Counted from the stretch's first letter, positions 27,424 through 37,366 are shown. The stretch: DNA of 64,000 nt from Truepera sp965215315 (GCA_965215315.1 CBDCDB010000008.1:3224001-3288000), one strand, 5' to 3'. Program-made: numbers and translations. Notes: generated by a model from the letters alone, not told the origin.

Positions 27424-28476
27424 TCAAAGCAGCTCGAGCCACCCGTGCCCAGGGTCGGTTACAGAGAGCGCCCGCCTCAGCCAGTTCTTTCGGTCTGCCT
27501 TCAGGTATGGATAGACAACCTCAAAGTCTTTTTGGTCTTGCTTCCTTTCCCCGGTGCCAGTGTTTTTGCTCTTGAAGAGCAGCACGAGTTCAGGGGCAAG
27601 GAACGGAATGCCTGTTGAGGACTGTAAAAAAGCTTTTTCGGCAGGATAGGTAATGCGCGGGTCGCGGCGATACGTCCACGTATGGGCGTCCATATCGGTG
27701 AGCTGAACGTCGATAAACATGCCCTCTCGGTGCGCGTGAATCTGAATCCGAGGTTCTTTAGAGCTGCCGAGGGGCCACGGCTCGAGCTGCCCACCAAGCG
27801 GTAAAGCGAGCTGCCAGCCCCGGTCTGTCAAATACTGCCGTAAGCCCTGTATTACCGTGCGTGAGACGACCACATCAACGTCGTGATGAACGCGGGTGAC
27901 GCGGTCTATAAAAAGCTCGAGCGCCCAACCACTACTGATAAACCAGGGTCGTCCAAACGCGCCGAGTTCGTGGGCTACACGTTCAACGGGCGCAAACCCG
28001 TGAAACGCTGTCCAACACGCTTCTGCGTCTTTTAGCAAACCAGCGAAAAAGGTCGCTTTGCTGACCCTGCTATCGTCCGGCTGAGCGCTCCAGTCCGTGT
28101 AAGCTTTTCGGGCCTGTTCACTCTGCCTTAAAAAATTCCTGACGAGTAGATAGTTCGTCCATGCTGAACTGCCCGCCATAACGAAGAAGAGCTGAACGTT
28201 CTTCGTCTCGTGAAAAAAGCGCTCTTCGTGTGCATCTTCATGGCCTGCTACCGGCGCATACCCGAGTGACGCGATGACGTTCCTATGTTCTGCTGTAAGG
28301 GGAAAAGGCCAGACCGCTAGGCCGATATCTGTGACCGACGTAGCCGCCAGCCCCAGCACACTCGACGCGCCAATAGGTTCTAAATTTCGATAAGGCCGCC
28401 GCTCGTAACGCTGCCGAGGCGTGTGTAGAGGCTAGTAGACTCGATGAACACTATCTTTAGCTGTAGCTTCCGACAT
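27424..28476 (-). pseudogene. GrpB-like/nucleotidyltransferase fusion interrupted by amber codon
   Basis: Reading leftwards from ATG 28476, 14 codons precede an in-frame TAG (28432-28434); the same frame then stays open to 27424. The first half resembles the C-terminal part of GrpB/UPF0157 proteins (GASSVLGLAATSVTDIG, then WTNYLLVRNFLRQSEQARKA). The second half resembles an aminoglycoside adenylyltransferase-like domain (FGRPWFISSGWALELFIDRV, HHDVDVVVSR). A GTG at 28359 could restart translation but would cut into the conserved GrpB block. It may be a recent nonsense mutant or be expressed from the internal start. It follows the bifunctional nuclease gene by 5 bases. Confidence 0.65.
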
Positions 28477-28481
28477 CAACC

Positions 28482-28919
28482 TTACGCTTCAGCGGCGTCG
28501 CCAAAGTCCGCCAAGCCGACCTGTTCGACGACCTCTTGGGACACCCAAATCGCCGCGTCTGTGCGTACCGCGAGCGCCAGCGCGTCTGACGGGCGAGCGT
28601 CAAGCTCGAGCTCAAGCCCCCGGTTTTCCAGCACCACCCGCCCGTAAAAGGTGCCGCCTTCGGGAGTCGTAACGAGTTCGGTGATCTCGACGCGTTTTAC
28701 GGCGGTGCCGAGCAGTTCTAAGCTCGAGAGCATCAGATCGTGCGACAGGGGCCGTTCGGGAGGTTCAGTACTACGGCCTGCCAGGATTGAGAGCGCCTCT
28801 AAATGCCCTATCGTAATCGGCACAAACTCGCCCGCCTCAGTTTTGAGGAGCACGATAAAAAACTCACCATTTCCGGCGACCGCGACATCTTCTAAAACCG
28901 CTTCGACTAACCCGTTCAT
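28482..28919 (-). CDS. Bifunctional nuclease family (DUF151/BFN) protein
   Basis: A 145-residue protein of the BFN domain family (DNase/RNase activity reported for plant and bacterial relatives). Conserved features are the FVPITIGHLEALSIL segment, RPLSHDLM and the terminal DARPSDALALAVRT. It is cytoplasmic, with no signal peptide. The ATG lies 6 bases from a TAAGCT box, so translation is probably leaderless. It lies between two nucleotidyltransferase-like genes on the same strand, possibly by chance. Confidence 0.92.
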   Translation of the reverse strand: MNGLVEAVLEDVAVAGNGEFFIVLLKTEAGEFVPITIGHLEALSILAGRSTEPPERPLSHDLMLSSLELLGTAVKRVEITELVTTPEGGTFYGRVVLENRGLELELDARPSDALALAVRTDAAIWVSQEVVEQVGLADFGDAAEA

Positions 28920-28925
28920 GAGGTC

Positions 28926-28931
28926 AGCTTA
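28926..28931 (-). promoter_or_regulatory. Leaderless -10 box of bifunctional nuclease gene
   Basis: TAAGCT on the minus strand, 6 bases before the ATG at 28919. It lies just inside the end of the upstream gene. Confidence 0.45.
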
Positions 28932-29681
28932 CTCGTTTTGCCGGATGAGTAAAACTGTGTGCTCGACGATGGGCCGGTCATGCGGCTGAAGGGCGTCGCT
29001 CAGTAAGTCAGCGGTGAGGCAGTAAAACTCGAGTCCTGCCCTTACCTGGTCAGTTAGCGGCAGCCCCGTTAAACCGTAAACGTCCTGTAAAAGTCCGAGC
29101 CAACGCGTTTCAGCAAATTCTTTTTGCAATTCGGTGAGAAAGTCGTTGTCGCTGCTTGAGAGCAAACCACGTTGCACACGTATCGTCTTCGCTAAACCCC
29201 AAGAAAGCCCAAACTGCGCGTGAAGAAGCTGTCCGGTGTTGCCAGACTGCAGACCAGCCAAGCCTTTATGCGCTTCTTCGGCCCAACCGACGAGCTGTTG
29301 GCTCGCCCAAACATCAGCCTTGTGTTGCAGTTCAGGCGTCCAAACAAAGATGTAAGCCCGCCTCAAAAGTCTCTCGGCTGCTCCGTTTTTCTCGAGCAAA
29401 ATACGAGCTTGCCGCAATCCGCTGATAATCTCTACAGCTTTTTCAGGGTCGCTAAACCAAGTTTCGGCAGTTTCTGCATTTGCGCCGAAGACACTAACCA
29501 GTCGGTTCTGCCAGAGATAGCTGCCCGCATTGGGTAATGGCATGTCACCAAGCCGTAAAAGGTCAACGTCGCTGTAGGGGCCAGCTTCGCCTCTCGAGAA
29601 ACTTCCGACGAGCAAGATAGCCTGAATTTGTGGCCCGTCAAACCGCGTCACTAAATCTTGAAGCTGTTCCGCACTTAGCAC
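28929..29681 (-). CDS. Nucleotidyltransferase-domain protein (Pol-beta fold)
   Basis: A 250-residue protein with the Pol-beta nucleotidyltransferase signature GSFSRGEAGPYSDVDLLRL at about 27-45, including the catalytic GS and DxD. The remainder is helical and resembles kanamycin-nucleotidyltransferase C-terminal domains (helical cap). It could modify a small molecule, but the substrate is unknown. GTG start, 6 bases after TAGGGT. It is divergent from gatB, and a GrpB/nucleotidyltransferase fusion lies downstream, so the locus has two related domains. Confidence 0.8.
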   Translation of the reverse strand: MLSAEQLQDLVTRFDGPQIQAILLVGSFSRGEAGPYSDVDLLRLGDMPLPNAGSYLWQNRLVSVFGANAETAETWFSDPEKAVEIISGLRQARILLEKNGAAERLLRRAYIFVWTPELQHKADVWASQQLVGWAEEAHKGLAGLQSGNTGQLLHAQFGLSWGLAKTIRVQRGLLSSSDNDFLTELQKEFAETRWLGLLQDVYGLTGLPLTDQVRAGLEFYCLTADLLSDALQPHDRPIVEHTVLLIRQNE

Positions 29682-29687
29682 CTTGTC

Positions 29688-29693
29688 ACCCTA
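29688..29693 (-). promoter_or_regulatory. Leaderless -10 box of nucleotidyltransferase gene
   Basis: TAGGGT on the minus strand, 6 bases before the GTG at 29681. Confidence 0.45.
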
Positions 29694-29718
29694 GCACCGC
29701 TGCCAAGCCGAGACTTGC

Positions 29719-29724
29719 TAGACT
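29719..29724 (+). promoter_or_regulatory. Leaderless -10 box of gatB
   Basis: TAGACT, 8 bases before the ATG at 29733. Confidence 0.5.
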
Positions 29725-29732
29725 GCCTCCAT

Positions 29733-31142
29733 ATGCCTGAACTCGAGCCTGTCATCGGCCTGGAAGTCCATTTGGCCCTCAGCACCAAGAGCAAGATGTT
29801 TTGCGCCTGCTCCGCCGAAACCTTCGGCGACGCCCCCAACACGCACACCTGCCCGGTCTGTCTGGGTCTCCCCGGCAGCCTGCCGACCCCCAACCGTGAA
29901 GCATTTGAAAAAGCCCTGACGCTCTCCCTCGCGCTTCATTGCAGTGTTCCGAAACGCACGCAGTTTCACCGTAAAAATTACTTTTACCCCGACGCGCCGA
30001 AAAACTACCAGATCAGCCAGTACGACTATCCGGTAGGGGAGGGCGGTACCCTGACGCTTTCAGATGGGCGGCGCATCGGCATTACCCGTTGCCATTTAGA
30101 AGAGGACGCGGGCCGCTCGCAGCATCCGACTTACGCGGACTACAGCCTCGTAGACCTGAACCGGGCCGGAGCGCCTTTGGTCGAGATGGTGACAGAACCC
30201 GACCTCCACACGCCGGAAGAAGCGAGAGAGTTTCTGAACACCGTTCGCGCTGTCGCACGTGCCCTCGGTGTGTCAGACGCCAACCCCGAAGCGGGCAAGA
30301 TGCGCGCTGACGTGAACGTTTCGGTGCGGCGTCCGGGAGCGCCGTTCGGTACCAAAGTCGAGGTTAAAAACCTCAACTCATTCAGGAGCGTGCAGCGGGC
30401 TTTGGAGTTTGAAATCAGACGCCAGAGCCGGATTATCGAGGACGGCGGCAGCGTTCGGCAAGATACGCTCGGTTGGGACGAGGGCGGGCAGAAAACGTAC
30501 CTGATGCGTACCAAAGAGGGCGAGGCCGACTACCGCTACTTTCCCGATCCTGATTTGCCGCCTTTTTATATTGGTGAGGATTGGTTGGGGCGCCTCAAAA
30601 CGAACATGCCGGAACTGCCGGACGCCAAAGCCGCGCGTTACGCCGCGCTCGGCGTACGCACGGAGAGTGCGGCGCTGCTTGCCTACGACGTGGATTTCTC
30701 GAGGTTTTTCGATAGGGCGCTCGAGTTTCAAAAGAACGCTCAAGTTCTCGCCAACTGGCTGAGCGGCGACGTAACGGGCTATCTCAACATGAACGGTCTT
30801 ACGCTGACGAGTTCGCAGCTGACACCAGAACATCTTGCGGGACTCGTCGGTTTGGTTGAAGTTGATACGATTTCGGGCAAAATTGCCAAAGATTTGCTAC
30901 CGGAAGTTATGGGTGGGGCAGACCCGGCGGTTTTGGTGAGAGAAAGGGGGCTCGAGCAAGTCACCGACACCGCAGCCCTAGAGAGCGTCGTCGAGCAGGT
31001 TTTGGGTGAAAATCCCGACATGGTAGATCAAGCCAGAAACAATCCCAAAGCGGTCAATGCACTGTTAGGCCGGGTGATGAAAGCGAGTGGCGGCAAGGCG
31101 AACCCGGCGCGGGTGCGTGAACTACTGTTGGAAAGACTATAA
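29733..31142 (+). CDS. gatB: Asp/Glu-tRNA amidotransferase subunit B
   Basis: A 469-residue subunit of GatCAB, which converts misacylated Asp-tRNA(Asn) or Glu-tRNA(Gln) to the amide form. It has the N-terminal GLEVHLAL, CPVCLGLPGSLP with zinc-type cysteines, KNYFYPDAPKNYQISQYD, and the C-terminal YqeY-like domain (PARVRELLLERL). The ATG at 29733 gives the expected N-terminus MPELEPVIG. GatA and GatC are not in the window. A hairpin follows the gene. Confidence 0.97.
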   Translation: MPELEPVIGLEVHLALSTKSKMFCACSAETFGDAPNTHTCPVCLGLPGSLPTPNREAFEKALTLSLALHCSVPKRTQFHRKNYFYPDAPKNYQISQYDYPVGEGGTLTLSDGRRIGITRCHLEEDAGRSQHPTYADYSLVDLNRAGAPLVEMVTEPDLHTPEEAREFLNTVRAVARALGVSDANPEAGKMRADVNVSVRRPGAPFGTKVEVKNLNSFRSVQRALEFEIRRQSRIIEDGGSVRQDTLGWDEGGQKTYLMRTKEGEADYRYFPDPDLPPFYIGEDWLGRLKTNMPELPDAKAARYAALGVRTESAALLAYDVDFSRFFDRALEFQKNAQVLANWLSGDVTGYLNMNGLTLTSSQLTPEHLAGLVGLVEVDTISGKIAKDLLPEVMGGADPAVLVRERGLEQVTDTAALESVVEQVLGENPDMVDQARNNPKAVNALLGRVMKASGGKANPARVRELLLERL

Positions 31143-31153
31143 ACATCAAACTG

Positions 31154-31177
31154 CTCCCCATTTTTTATCGTGGGGAG
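31154..31177 (+). terminator. Hairpin downstream of gatB
   Basis: A 7-bp stem CTCCCCA/TGGGGAG with a T-rich 10-base loop. No T run follows directly, so its strength is uncertain. Confidence 0.4.
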
Positions 31178-31318
31178 TACGGAAGCTTTTACGGTGTTTT
31201 TACAGCGCAGTTTTACGGCGTAAACGTATGGCAATTCGGCTCGAGTTTACCCTCCTGCCGACATCACGTAAATCTGGATTATTTCGGCTGGCTCCAAAAT
31301 CATCTGGTTTTACGGGCT

Positions 31319-31344
31319 CAGTTCTGTACCTCCAGTTCTGTACC
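31319..31344. repeat. Short direct repeat CAGTTCTGTACC x2
   Basis: Two copies of a 12-base word separated by TC, upstream of the PIG-L deacetylase. Confidence 0.5.
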
Positions 31345-31374
31345 CGCTGATACCAGCCCCGTAAACGTGCCCGG

Positions 31375-31380
31375 TAAGAT
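31375..31380 (+). promoter_or_regulatory. Leaderless -10 box of PIG-L deacetylase
   Basis: TAAGAT, 6 bases before the ATG at 31387. Confidence 0.55.
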
Positions 31381-31386
31381 ACCCCT

Positions 31387-32076
31387 ATGAATCTCATGGC
31401 TGTTTTTGCCCACCCCGATGATGAACTCGGCTGCGTCGGTACTTTGGCCAAACACGCCGCGCGTGGCGATAAGGTGATGCTCGTCTGGACGACGCACGGC
31501 GAGTTAGCGAGTCAGTTTGGCGATACCGACCACGCCGAAGTGCGCCGTGTCCGGCAAGAGCACGGGGCGTGGGTCGCCGAGCAAATCGGGGCCGAATACC
31601 ACTTTTTCGATATGGGTGATTCGCGGATGACCGGGAGCCGTGACGAGGGTTTAGCTTTGGCCCGCCTTTACGCCGACTTTAAGCCCGACACCCTCATCGG
31701 CTGGAGCGATGACCACGCGCACCCCGACCACCGGATGAGCGCCAAAATTGCCTTTAACGCAATCACGCTGGCGCGGATTCCTAAAATTATCAATGAAGAA
31801 CTTTCTGAGAGGCTCGAGCCCCACCGTAAACCCGTCAAGTTTTATCAGTATCCCTCAGCGGGTTCGGCGTACCCGACCCTGCACGTAGACGTAACGGAAC
31901 ACGTAGAGGTTAGTGAACGTATCTTTGCGTTTTACCGCGACTTTTACGAGTGGGAGGCGCAACCCGAATGGTTTAGGCGTAACCTTACGGCTCGAGGTGC
32001 GGAGTCGGGCGTCAAATTTGCCGAGGCGTTTCAGCTGCGGCGGCGGTTTGTTCCGGCACAAGCGTATCTACCCTGA
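31387..32076 (+). CDS. PIG-L/LmbE-family deacetylase
   Basis: A 229-residue zinc-dependent N-acetylglucosaminyl deacetylase family member. Zinc motifs are the N-terminal HPDDE and the later HAHPDHRM. Relatives deacetylate GlcNAc-phosphatidylinositol, mycothiol or bacillithiol precursors. Deinococcota make bacillithiol-like thiols, so a BshB role is possible, but the sequence alone cannot assign it. It is cytoplasmic and monocistronic. Confidence 0.88.
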   Translation: MNLMAVFAHPDDELGCVGTLAKHAARGDKVMLVWTTHGELASQFGDTDHAEVRRVRQEHGAWVAEQIGAEYHFFDMGDSRMTGSRDEGLALARLYADFKPDTLIGWSDDHAHPDHRMSAKIAFNAITLARIPKIINEELSERLEPHRKPVKFYQYPSAGSAYPTLHVDVTEHVEVSERIFAFYRDFYEWEAQPEWFRRNLTARGAESGVKFAEAFQLRRRFVPAQAYLP

Positions 32077-32296
32077 ACCCGTACTATCCGTTAAACAACC
32101 GCAAGGCTCCTGCACACGGCTCTCTCACGCTGTTTCGTCATGATGACGGTATGGCTGCCTGCTTGACCCCGGTTATTGCCCCGGTATCCCCTGCTTGTCC
32201 CGCTACGTCCGGCCTGTTAGAATGCGAAGGTTTGACGTTGGCGGTTATGACTACTTATGAGGGCGTCCCCCGCACCGCCTTAGCTGAGAGGGTTTT

Positions 32297-33382
32297 GTGA
32301 AGGTGTTTCGTATAGCGGTACTGTTAGGTCTATGTCTCTTGCCCGTGAGCGTGGCGCAAGAGATTTCTGAACGCTCGACGCCCGAACTGCTCCGCTTCGG
32401 TAAGGCGCTCTATGAGCGGGGTGAGTGCTTTTCGTCGCGCTATCTGTTCCAACAGGTTTTGGAGCGGGAGCCGCAAAACCTGGAAGCGCTTTCAGGCAAA
32501 GGTCGGGCGCTCGTTTGTGAGGGGTCGTTTAACGAAGGGCTAGACGCGCTCGAGCAGGTCGCTGAGCTCTCGCCAAAAGTTGCGGCTGTCTATACCCAGT
32601 TGGCTGGCGCGTATCTGAAGCAGTACGAAAGTGACCCGGAAACGCACGAAAGTCGGTTGCAAGACGCCTTAGACGCGCTCGAGCAGGCCGACGCCCAGGG
32701 TGCGAACAGCGCGTCGGTCATGAACCTGCGCGGCGTCGTTTACTACCGTCAGGACGACCTGCAGCAGGCTAAGGAGGCGCTCGAGGAGGCCACCGCAAAG
32801 GCTCCTGAAGTCGCTGACTACCGCCGCAATCTGGGTCTCGTGTACGTGCGGCTCGGCGATACCGAAGCGGCCATCAAGACGCTGCGGCGGGCGGTTTCTT
32901 TAGAGCCTGAAAACGCGCTCGGTCACAATCAGCTCGGTCAGGCGTACCTGTTATCGGGCCGCTGCGACGACGCGGTATTTGAACTCGAGCAGGCTGCGAC
33001 GCTCGCCCCAAACTTGGCAGAGGTCAACCTCAATTTGGGCATCGCGAACTTCGACTGTGAAAACTTTGGGGCGGCGCAGCCTTACTTTGAAAAGGTTATC
33101 GCATTGGAACCGACCGCGTTCGCTCCGGCGTATACTTATCTAGCGCGCATCGACCTCGAGGAAAACGACCTCGATTCGGCGGTGACGCAGGCGACCAAGG
33201 GCGCACTGATTCGCCCCGCCAACGCCGAAGCGTACTACTGGCTCGGTCAGACGTATGAGGCGCGTAACGGTACCGCGAGTGACGGCACGTCCGACAGCGA
33301 CAAGGCCGAAGACGCGTACCGGCGGGCGCTCGAGCTAGACCCCCTGTACGTTCCGGCGCAAGACGCGCTGGACGCTATGTAA
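32297..33382 (+). CDS. Exported TPR-repeat protein
   Basis: A 361-residue protein with a cleavable signal peptide (about 1-20, VLLGLCLLPVSVAQ) and about eight tetratricopeptide repeats. Repeats carry the usual pattern, for example YVRLGDTEAAIKTLRRAVSL and AYLLSGRCDDAVFELEQAA. It should act outside the inner membrane as a scaffold or assembly partner. Several repeats include Cys residues (GECFSSRY, SGRCDDAV, FDCENFG). It lies upstream of rpsB in the same direction but is separated by about 140 bases with a candidate leader structure. Confidence 0.85.
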   Translation: MKVFRIAVLLGLCLLPVSVAQEISERSTPELLRFGKALYERGECFSSRYLFQQVLEREPQNLEALSGKGRALVCEGSFNEGLDALEQVAELSPKVAAVYTQLAGAYLKQYESDPETHESRLQDALDALEQADAQGANSASVMNLRGVVYYRQDDLQQAKEALEEATAKAPEVADYRRNLGLVYVRLGDTEAAIKTLRRAVSLEPENALGHNQLGQAYLLSGRCDDAVFELEQAATLAPNLAEVNLNLGIANFDCENFGAAQPYFEKVIALEPTAFAPAYTYLARIDLEENDLDSAVTQATKGALIRPANAEAYYWLGQTYEARNGTASDGTSDSDKAEDAYRRALELDPLYVPAQDALDAM

Positions 33383-33450
33383 CCGGCGGTACTAGGTAAC
33401 GTAGCTTGTAGGTAACACCCCCTAACGGGTTTTCAGAGGGCCGTAGCAGC

Positions 33451-33511
33451 AGCGGGATGTCTGCCTGGAGGCCACAACTCTCGCAACCAATCTTTTGCTT
33501 AACGTCCCGCT
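33451..33511 (+). promoter_or_regulatory. Candidate rpsB 5' leader structure
   Basis: AGCGGGA (33451-33457) pairs with TCCCGCT (33505-33511), ending 3 bases before the GGAGG ribosome site of rpsB. S2 autoregulation through its leader is known in bacteria; that this stem has that role is inference. Confidence 0.4.
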
Positions 33512-33521
33512 TTGGAGGCAT

Positions 33522-34388
<867 letters not shown>

Positions 34389-34629
34389 TACCGACCGCTC
34401 ACGCTCATCTGTCCGGCGGGGCCCCCTGGGTCTCGCCTGTGCGCTGCCTCAAGTAGCAGGTATCAGCCGGCTAAAAATGCTCTCAGTCTGACTTACTGAT
34501 CAGCGCGCACGTTCTGAGACAACACTGTTAGCAACCTCTCGTGGAAATGTTAAAGGTATCAAAGAAGCCTTTAATTCGGATAGTCCAACCTAAGGCACCT
34601 GACTCAAAAGGGCCACTCGAAAGGAAACC

Positions 34630-35223
34630 ATGGCTGTTACGATGGAAGACATTAAAAAACTCCGTGCGATGACCGGCGCAGGGATGATGGACGTTAAAAA
34701 CACCCTCGAGGAAACCGGCGGCAACGTCGAGCAAGCTGCGACGCTCCTGCGTGAACGCGGTATCGCCAAAGCCGCGAAGAAGTCCGACCGCGCCGCTGGC
34801 GAAGGCTTCGTCGGCTCGTACATTCACCATAACGGCATGATCGCCACCTTGGTCGAACTCAACTGCGAAACCGACTTTGTGGCGCGTACCGAGCCGTTTC
34901 ACAAGCTGGCTAAAGACGTTGCCATCCATATTGCGATGGCAAATCCGACGTTTAAGAGCCGCGACGAAGTACCCGCTGAGACGGTCGAGGCCGAGCGCAC
35001 CGTCCTCGCTGAGCAGGCCAAACAAGAGGGCAAACCTGACAATGTGGTGGCGAAGATGGTCGAAGGCCGCCTGAATAAGTATTACCAAGAAGTTTGCCTG
35101 TTAGAGCAGCCTTTTATCCGCGACGACAAAAAGACTATCGAGCAGCTGATCCAAGAAGCAGTTGCCCAGATGGGCGAAAACATCCAGGTCGGCGCGTTTT
35201 ACCGCATCGCTATCGGCGAATAA
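34630..35223 (+). CDS. tsf: Elongation factor Ts, short type
   Basis: A 197-residue guanine-nucleotide exchange factor for EF-Tu. It begins with a UBA-like domain (TMEDIKKLRAMTGAGMMD) and the TDFVAR core is present, but it lacks the duplicated core of the about 300-residue E. coli protein. The short form is typical of Thermus and relatives, which supports the Deinococcota placement. AAAGGAAACC precedes ATG. The 240 bases before it hold no gene I can support. Confidence 0.96.
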   Translation: MAVTMEDIKKLRAMTGAGMMDVKNTLEETGGNVEQAATLLRERGIAKAAKKSDRAAGEGFVGSYIHHNGMIATLVELNCETDFVARTEPFHKLAKDVAIHIAMANPTFKSRDEVPAETVEAERTVLAEQAKQEGKPDNVVAKMVEGRLNKYYQEVCLLEQPFIRDDKKTIEQLIQEAVAQMGENIQVGAFYRIAIGE

Positions 35224-35234
35224 TGCGGGCCTGA

Positions 35235-35954
35235 ATGCGCGTTTTACTAAAACTCTCTGGTGAGTTTTTGGCGGGCGAGGGCGCTACTGGCGTCTCACCC
35301 GAAGCGACCCGCACGTTAGCCCAAGAGATCGCTGCGGCGCACGCTGGCGGCGCACAGGTCGCCGTAGTGGTCGGCGCTGGGAACTTCTGGCGCGGCGCAC
35401 AGCAGGGTGGCGGTATGGACCCGGCGACGGCGGATTACGTTGGGATGATCGCGACGGTGATGAACGCAGTTGCGCTGCAAGACGCTTTGGAGCAGCAAAA
35501 CGTCGATACCCGGGTACAGTCGGCGATCAACGTGCAAGAGGTAGCCGAGCCGTATATCCGCCGCCGGGCGCTGCGGCACCTCGAGAAGGGCCGGGTCGTC
35601 ATCTTCGGGGGCGGCACCGGCAACCCGTTTTTTACGACCGATACCGCCGCGGCTCTGCGGGCTTTAGAAATCGACGCCGACCTCGTGTTGATGGCGAAAA
35701 ACAAAGTGGACGGCGTGTACTCAGCCGACCCGCGTACACATCCCGAAGCGACTCGGTATGAGACACTCAGTTACCTAGACGTACTTAATCAGGGCCTCAA
35801 AGTGATGGACGCGACCGCCATCAGCCTCTGCATGGGTAAAGAGCTGCCGATTGCGGTGTTTGATATCTTTACACCGGGGAACTTGGGCCGACTTCTGGCG
35901 GGCGAACATGTCGGGACACGTATCTCTGCCGCGCCAAGCCGGAGCGTAAGCTAG
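35235..35954 (+). CDS. pyrH: Uridylate kinase
   Basis: A 239-residue hexameric UMP kinase that makes UDP from UMP and ATP. The conserved KLSGEFLAGE start, VVVGAGNFWRGA and VFGGGTGNPFFTTDTAAALRA-type block (VVIFGGGTGNPFFTTDTAA) are present. It begins 11 bases after tsf and is followed 22 bases later by frr, so it belongs to the translation operon rather than a pyrimidine operon. Confidence 0.97.
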   Translation: MRVLLKLSGEFLAGEGATGVSPEATRTLAQEIAAAHAGGAQVAVVVGAGNFWRGAQQGGGMDPATADYVGMIATVMNAVALQDALEQQNVDTRVQSAINVQEVAEPYIRRRALRHLEKGRVVIFGGGTGNPFFTTDTAAALRALEIDADLVLMAKNKVDGVYSADPRTHPEATRYETLSYLDVLNQGLKVMDATAISLCMGKELPIAVFDIFTPGNLGRLLAGEHVGTRISAAPSRSVS

Positions 35955-35976
35955 TCTGAACTAAGGGAGAGGAACT

Positions 35977-36540
35977 GTGAGCGAGTTAGGAAGCATCACC
36001 TCAGGTCTGCGGGCGAGTATGCAGAAGACGCTCGAGGCGTTTGAAAACAACATCGGGATGGTGCGCACGGGCCGAGCCAACCCCGGCGTCTTAAACCGCG
36101 TCCAGGTGGACTATTACGGCGCGAGTACGCCCTTAAATCAGCTGGCGACGGTCTCAAGCCCCGACCCCCGGACGCTGCTGATTACGCCGTTTGACAAGAG
36201 CGCTGTGGGCGCGATTGAAAAGGCAATTCGTGAAAGCGATTTGGGTTTCAACCCGAACAACCGGGGCGATAACATCTTTATCAGCGTCCCGGCGCTGAAC
36301 GACGAACGCCGCCGCGCCCTCGTCAAGCAGGTTAAAAACATGGCGGAAGAGGCCAAAGTCGCCCTCCGCAACCACCGCCGCGACGCCAACGACGAGCTTA
36401 AAGAGTACCGTAAAGAAAACCTCTTGACTGAAGACGATGTACGTCAGGGCGAGGGCGAAGTGCAGAAGCTGACCGATACCTTTGCCGCGACGATTGACGC
36501 ACGGTTTAAGACGAAAGAAGAAGACATTATGGCGGTTTAG
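35977..36540 (+). CDS. frr: Ribosome recycling factor
   Basis: A 187-residue factor that, with EF-G, splits post-termination ribosomes. It has the three-helix coiled coil and the VRTGRANPGVLNRVQVDYYG signature near 28-47. The AGGGAGAGG site precedes the GTG start. It ends the rpsB-tsf-pyrH-frr cluster. In most relatives cdsA follows at once; here a non-essential block of about 4.7 kb intervenes. Confidence 0.97.
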   Translation: MSELGSITSGLRASMQKTLEAFENNIGMVRTGRANPGVLNRVQVDYYGASTPLNQLATVSSPDPRTLLITPFDKSAVGAIEKAIRESDLGFNPNNRGDNIFISVPALNDERRRALVKQVKNMAEEAKVALRNHRRDANDELKEYRKENLLTEDDVRQGEGEVQKLTDTFAATIDARFKTKEEDIMAV

Positions 36541-36611
36541 GGTTCGTCTTCAAAAGATTTACTGAGATCATTTAACAGCTGTACACAGCTTCTTGCTATG
36601 TGCAGCTTTGC

Positions 36612-36617
36612 TATGTT
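36612..36617 (+). promoter_or_regulatory. Leaderless -10 box of methyltransferase
   Basis: TATGTT, 7 bases before the ATG at 36625. Confidence 0.4.
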
Positions 36618-36624
36618 TAGAAAC

Positions 36625-37347
36625 ATGGCTAGGTACTACGTCAAAGAACACGAATTGGGCTACCGTAAAATTAGAGCAGAGGGAAAAACGACCTGGGACG
36701 AACTGCATGAGCCGTCCAGTTTCGATGATTTTTCCATGCGTCCTATTTTAGAGCGAACGCTGCCCCTGCTGAATTTTTCCGTGCCTCAGCCGCGAACTCT
36801 GGAATACGGCTGCGGTACAGGGCCGGGGGCGTGTTTTCTGGCAGCGAGAGGGTTTCAGGTAGACGGCATTGACGTCTCTCCTATAGCCATTGACCTGGCA
36901 AAGCAGTTTGCTGTAGAGCGCCGTCTAGAGGTCAACTATGCGGTTGCAGACATTTGCAACTTACCTTTGACAGATCACTACGACCTTATCGTCGATAGTT
37001 TCTGCCTTCAAAGTATCGTCACCGACGCAGATAGAGCAGATGTGTTTGCGGCTGTACGTTCGGGACTCGAGCCTCAGGGTTATTACCTTATCGGCACTGC
37101 TATATTTGCTGAAACAAGGGATTACGGCGATGAAGTGTTCGATGCAGAGACCGGTATCGTCTACACCGAAAAGGATGACGACGACAGCTTTGAGGACGCC
37201 GTGAACCTTTCCGGTGGTTGGCACGTTCCAAACCGCAGGCACCTTAAACCACAGGTTTTGCTAGAAGAACTGGACAAAGCAGGCTTCAAAACGCTTTGGC
37301 ACCATGAGGCAGGCAGCAGCATGGGCCTAATCTGCCAGCGTACATAA
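36625..37347 (+). CDS. Class I SAM-dependent methyltransferase
   Basis: A 240-residue protein with a Rossmann methyltransferase fold. Motif I is LEYGCGTGPGACFLAARGF, then the acidic IDVSPIAIDLA, and motif IV-like DLIVDSFCLQSI. The substrate is unknown. The ATG at 36625 is preferred: a TATGTT box stands 7 bases before it, while the in-frame ATG at 36598 adds only non-conserved residues. It is AT-richer than its neighbours and lies in the accessory block between frr and cdsA, fitting horizontal gain. Confidence 0.85.
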   Translation: MARYYVKEHELGYRKIRAEGKTTWDELHEPSSFDDFSMRPILERTLPLLNFSVPQPRTLEYGCGTGPGACFLAARGFQVDGIDVSPIAIDLAKQFAVERRLEVNYAVADICNLPLTDHYDLIVDSFCLQSIVTDADRADVFAAVRSGLEPQGYYLIGTAIFAETRDYGDEVFDAETGIVYTEKDDDDSFEDAVNLSGGWHVPNRRHLKPQVLLEELDKAGFKTLWHHEAGSSMGLICQRT

Positions 37348-37366
37348 ACGGCTAAGTTCTGAGCGG

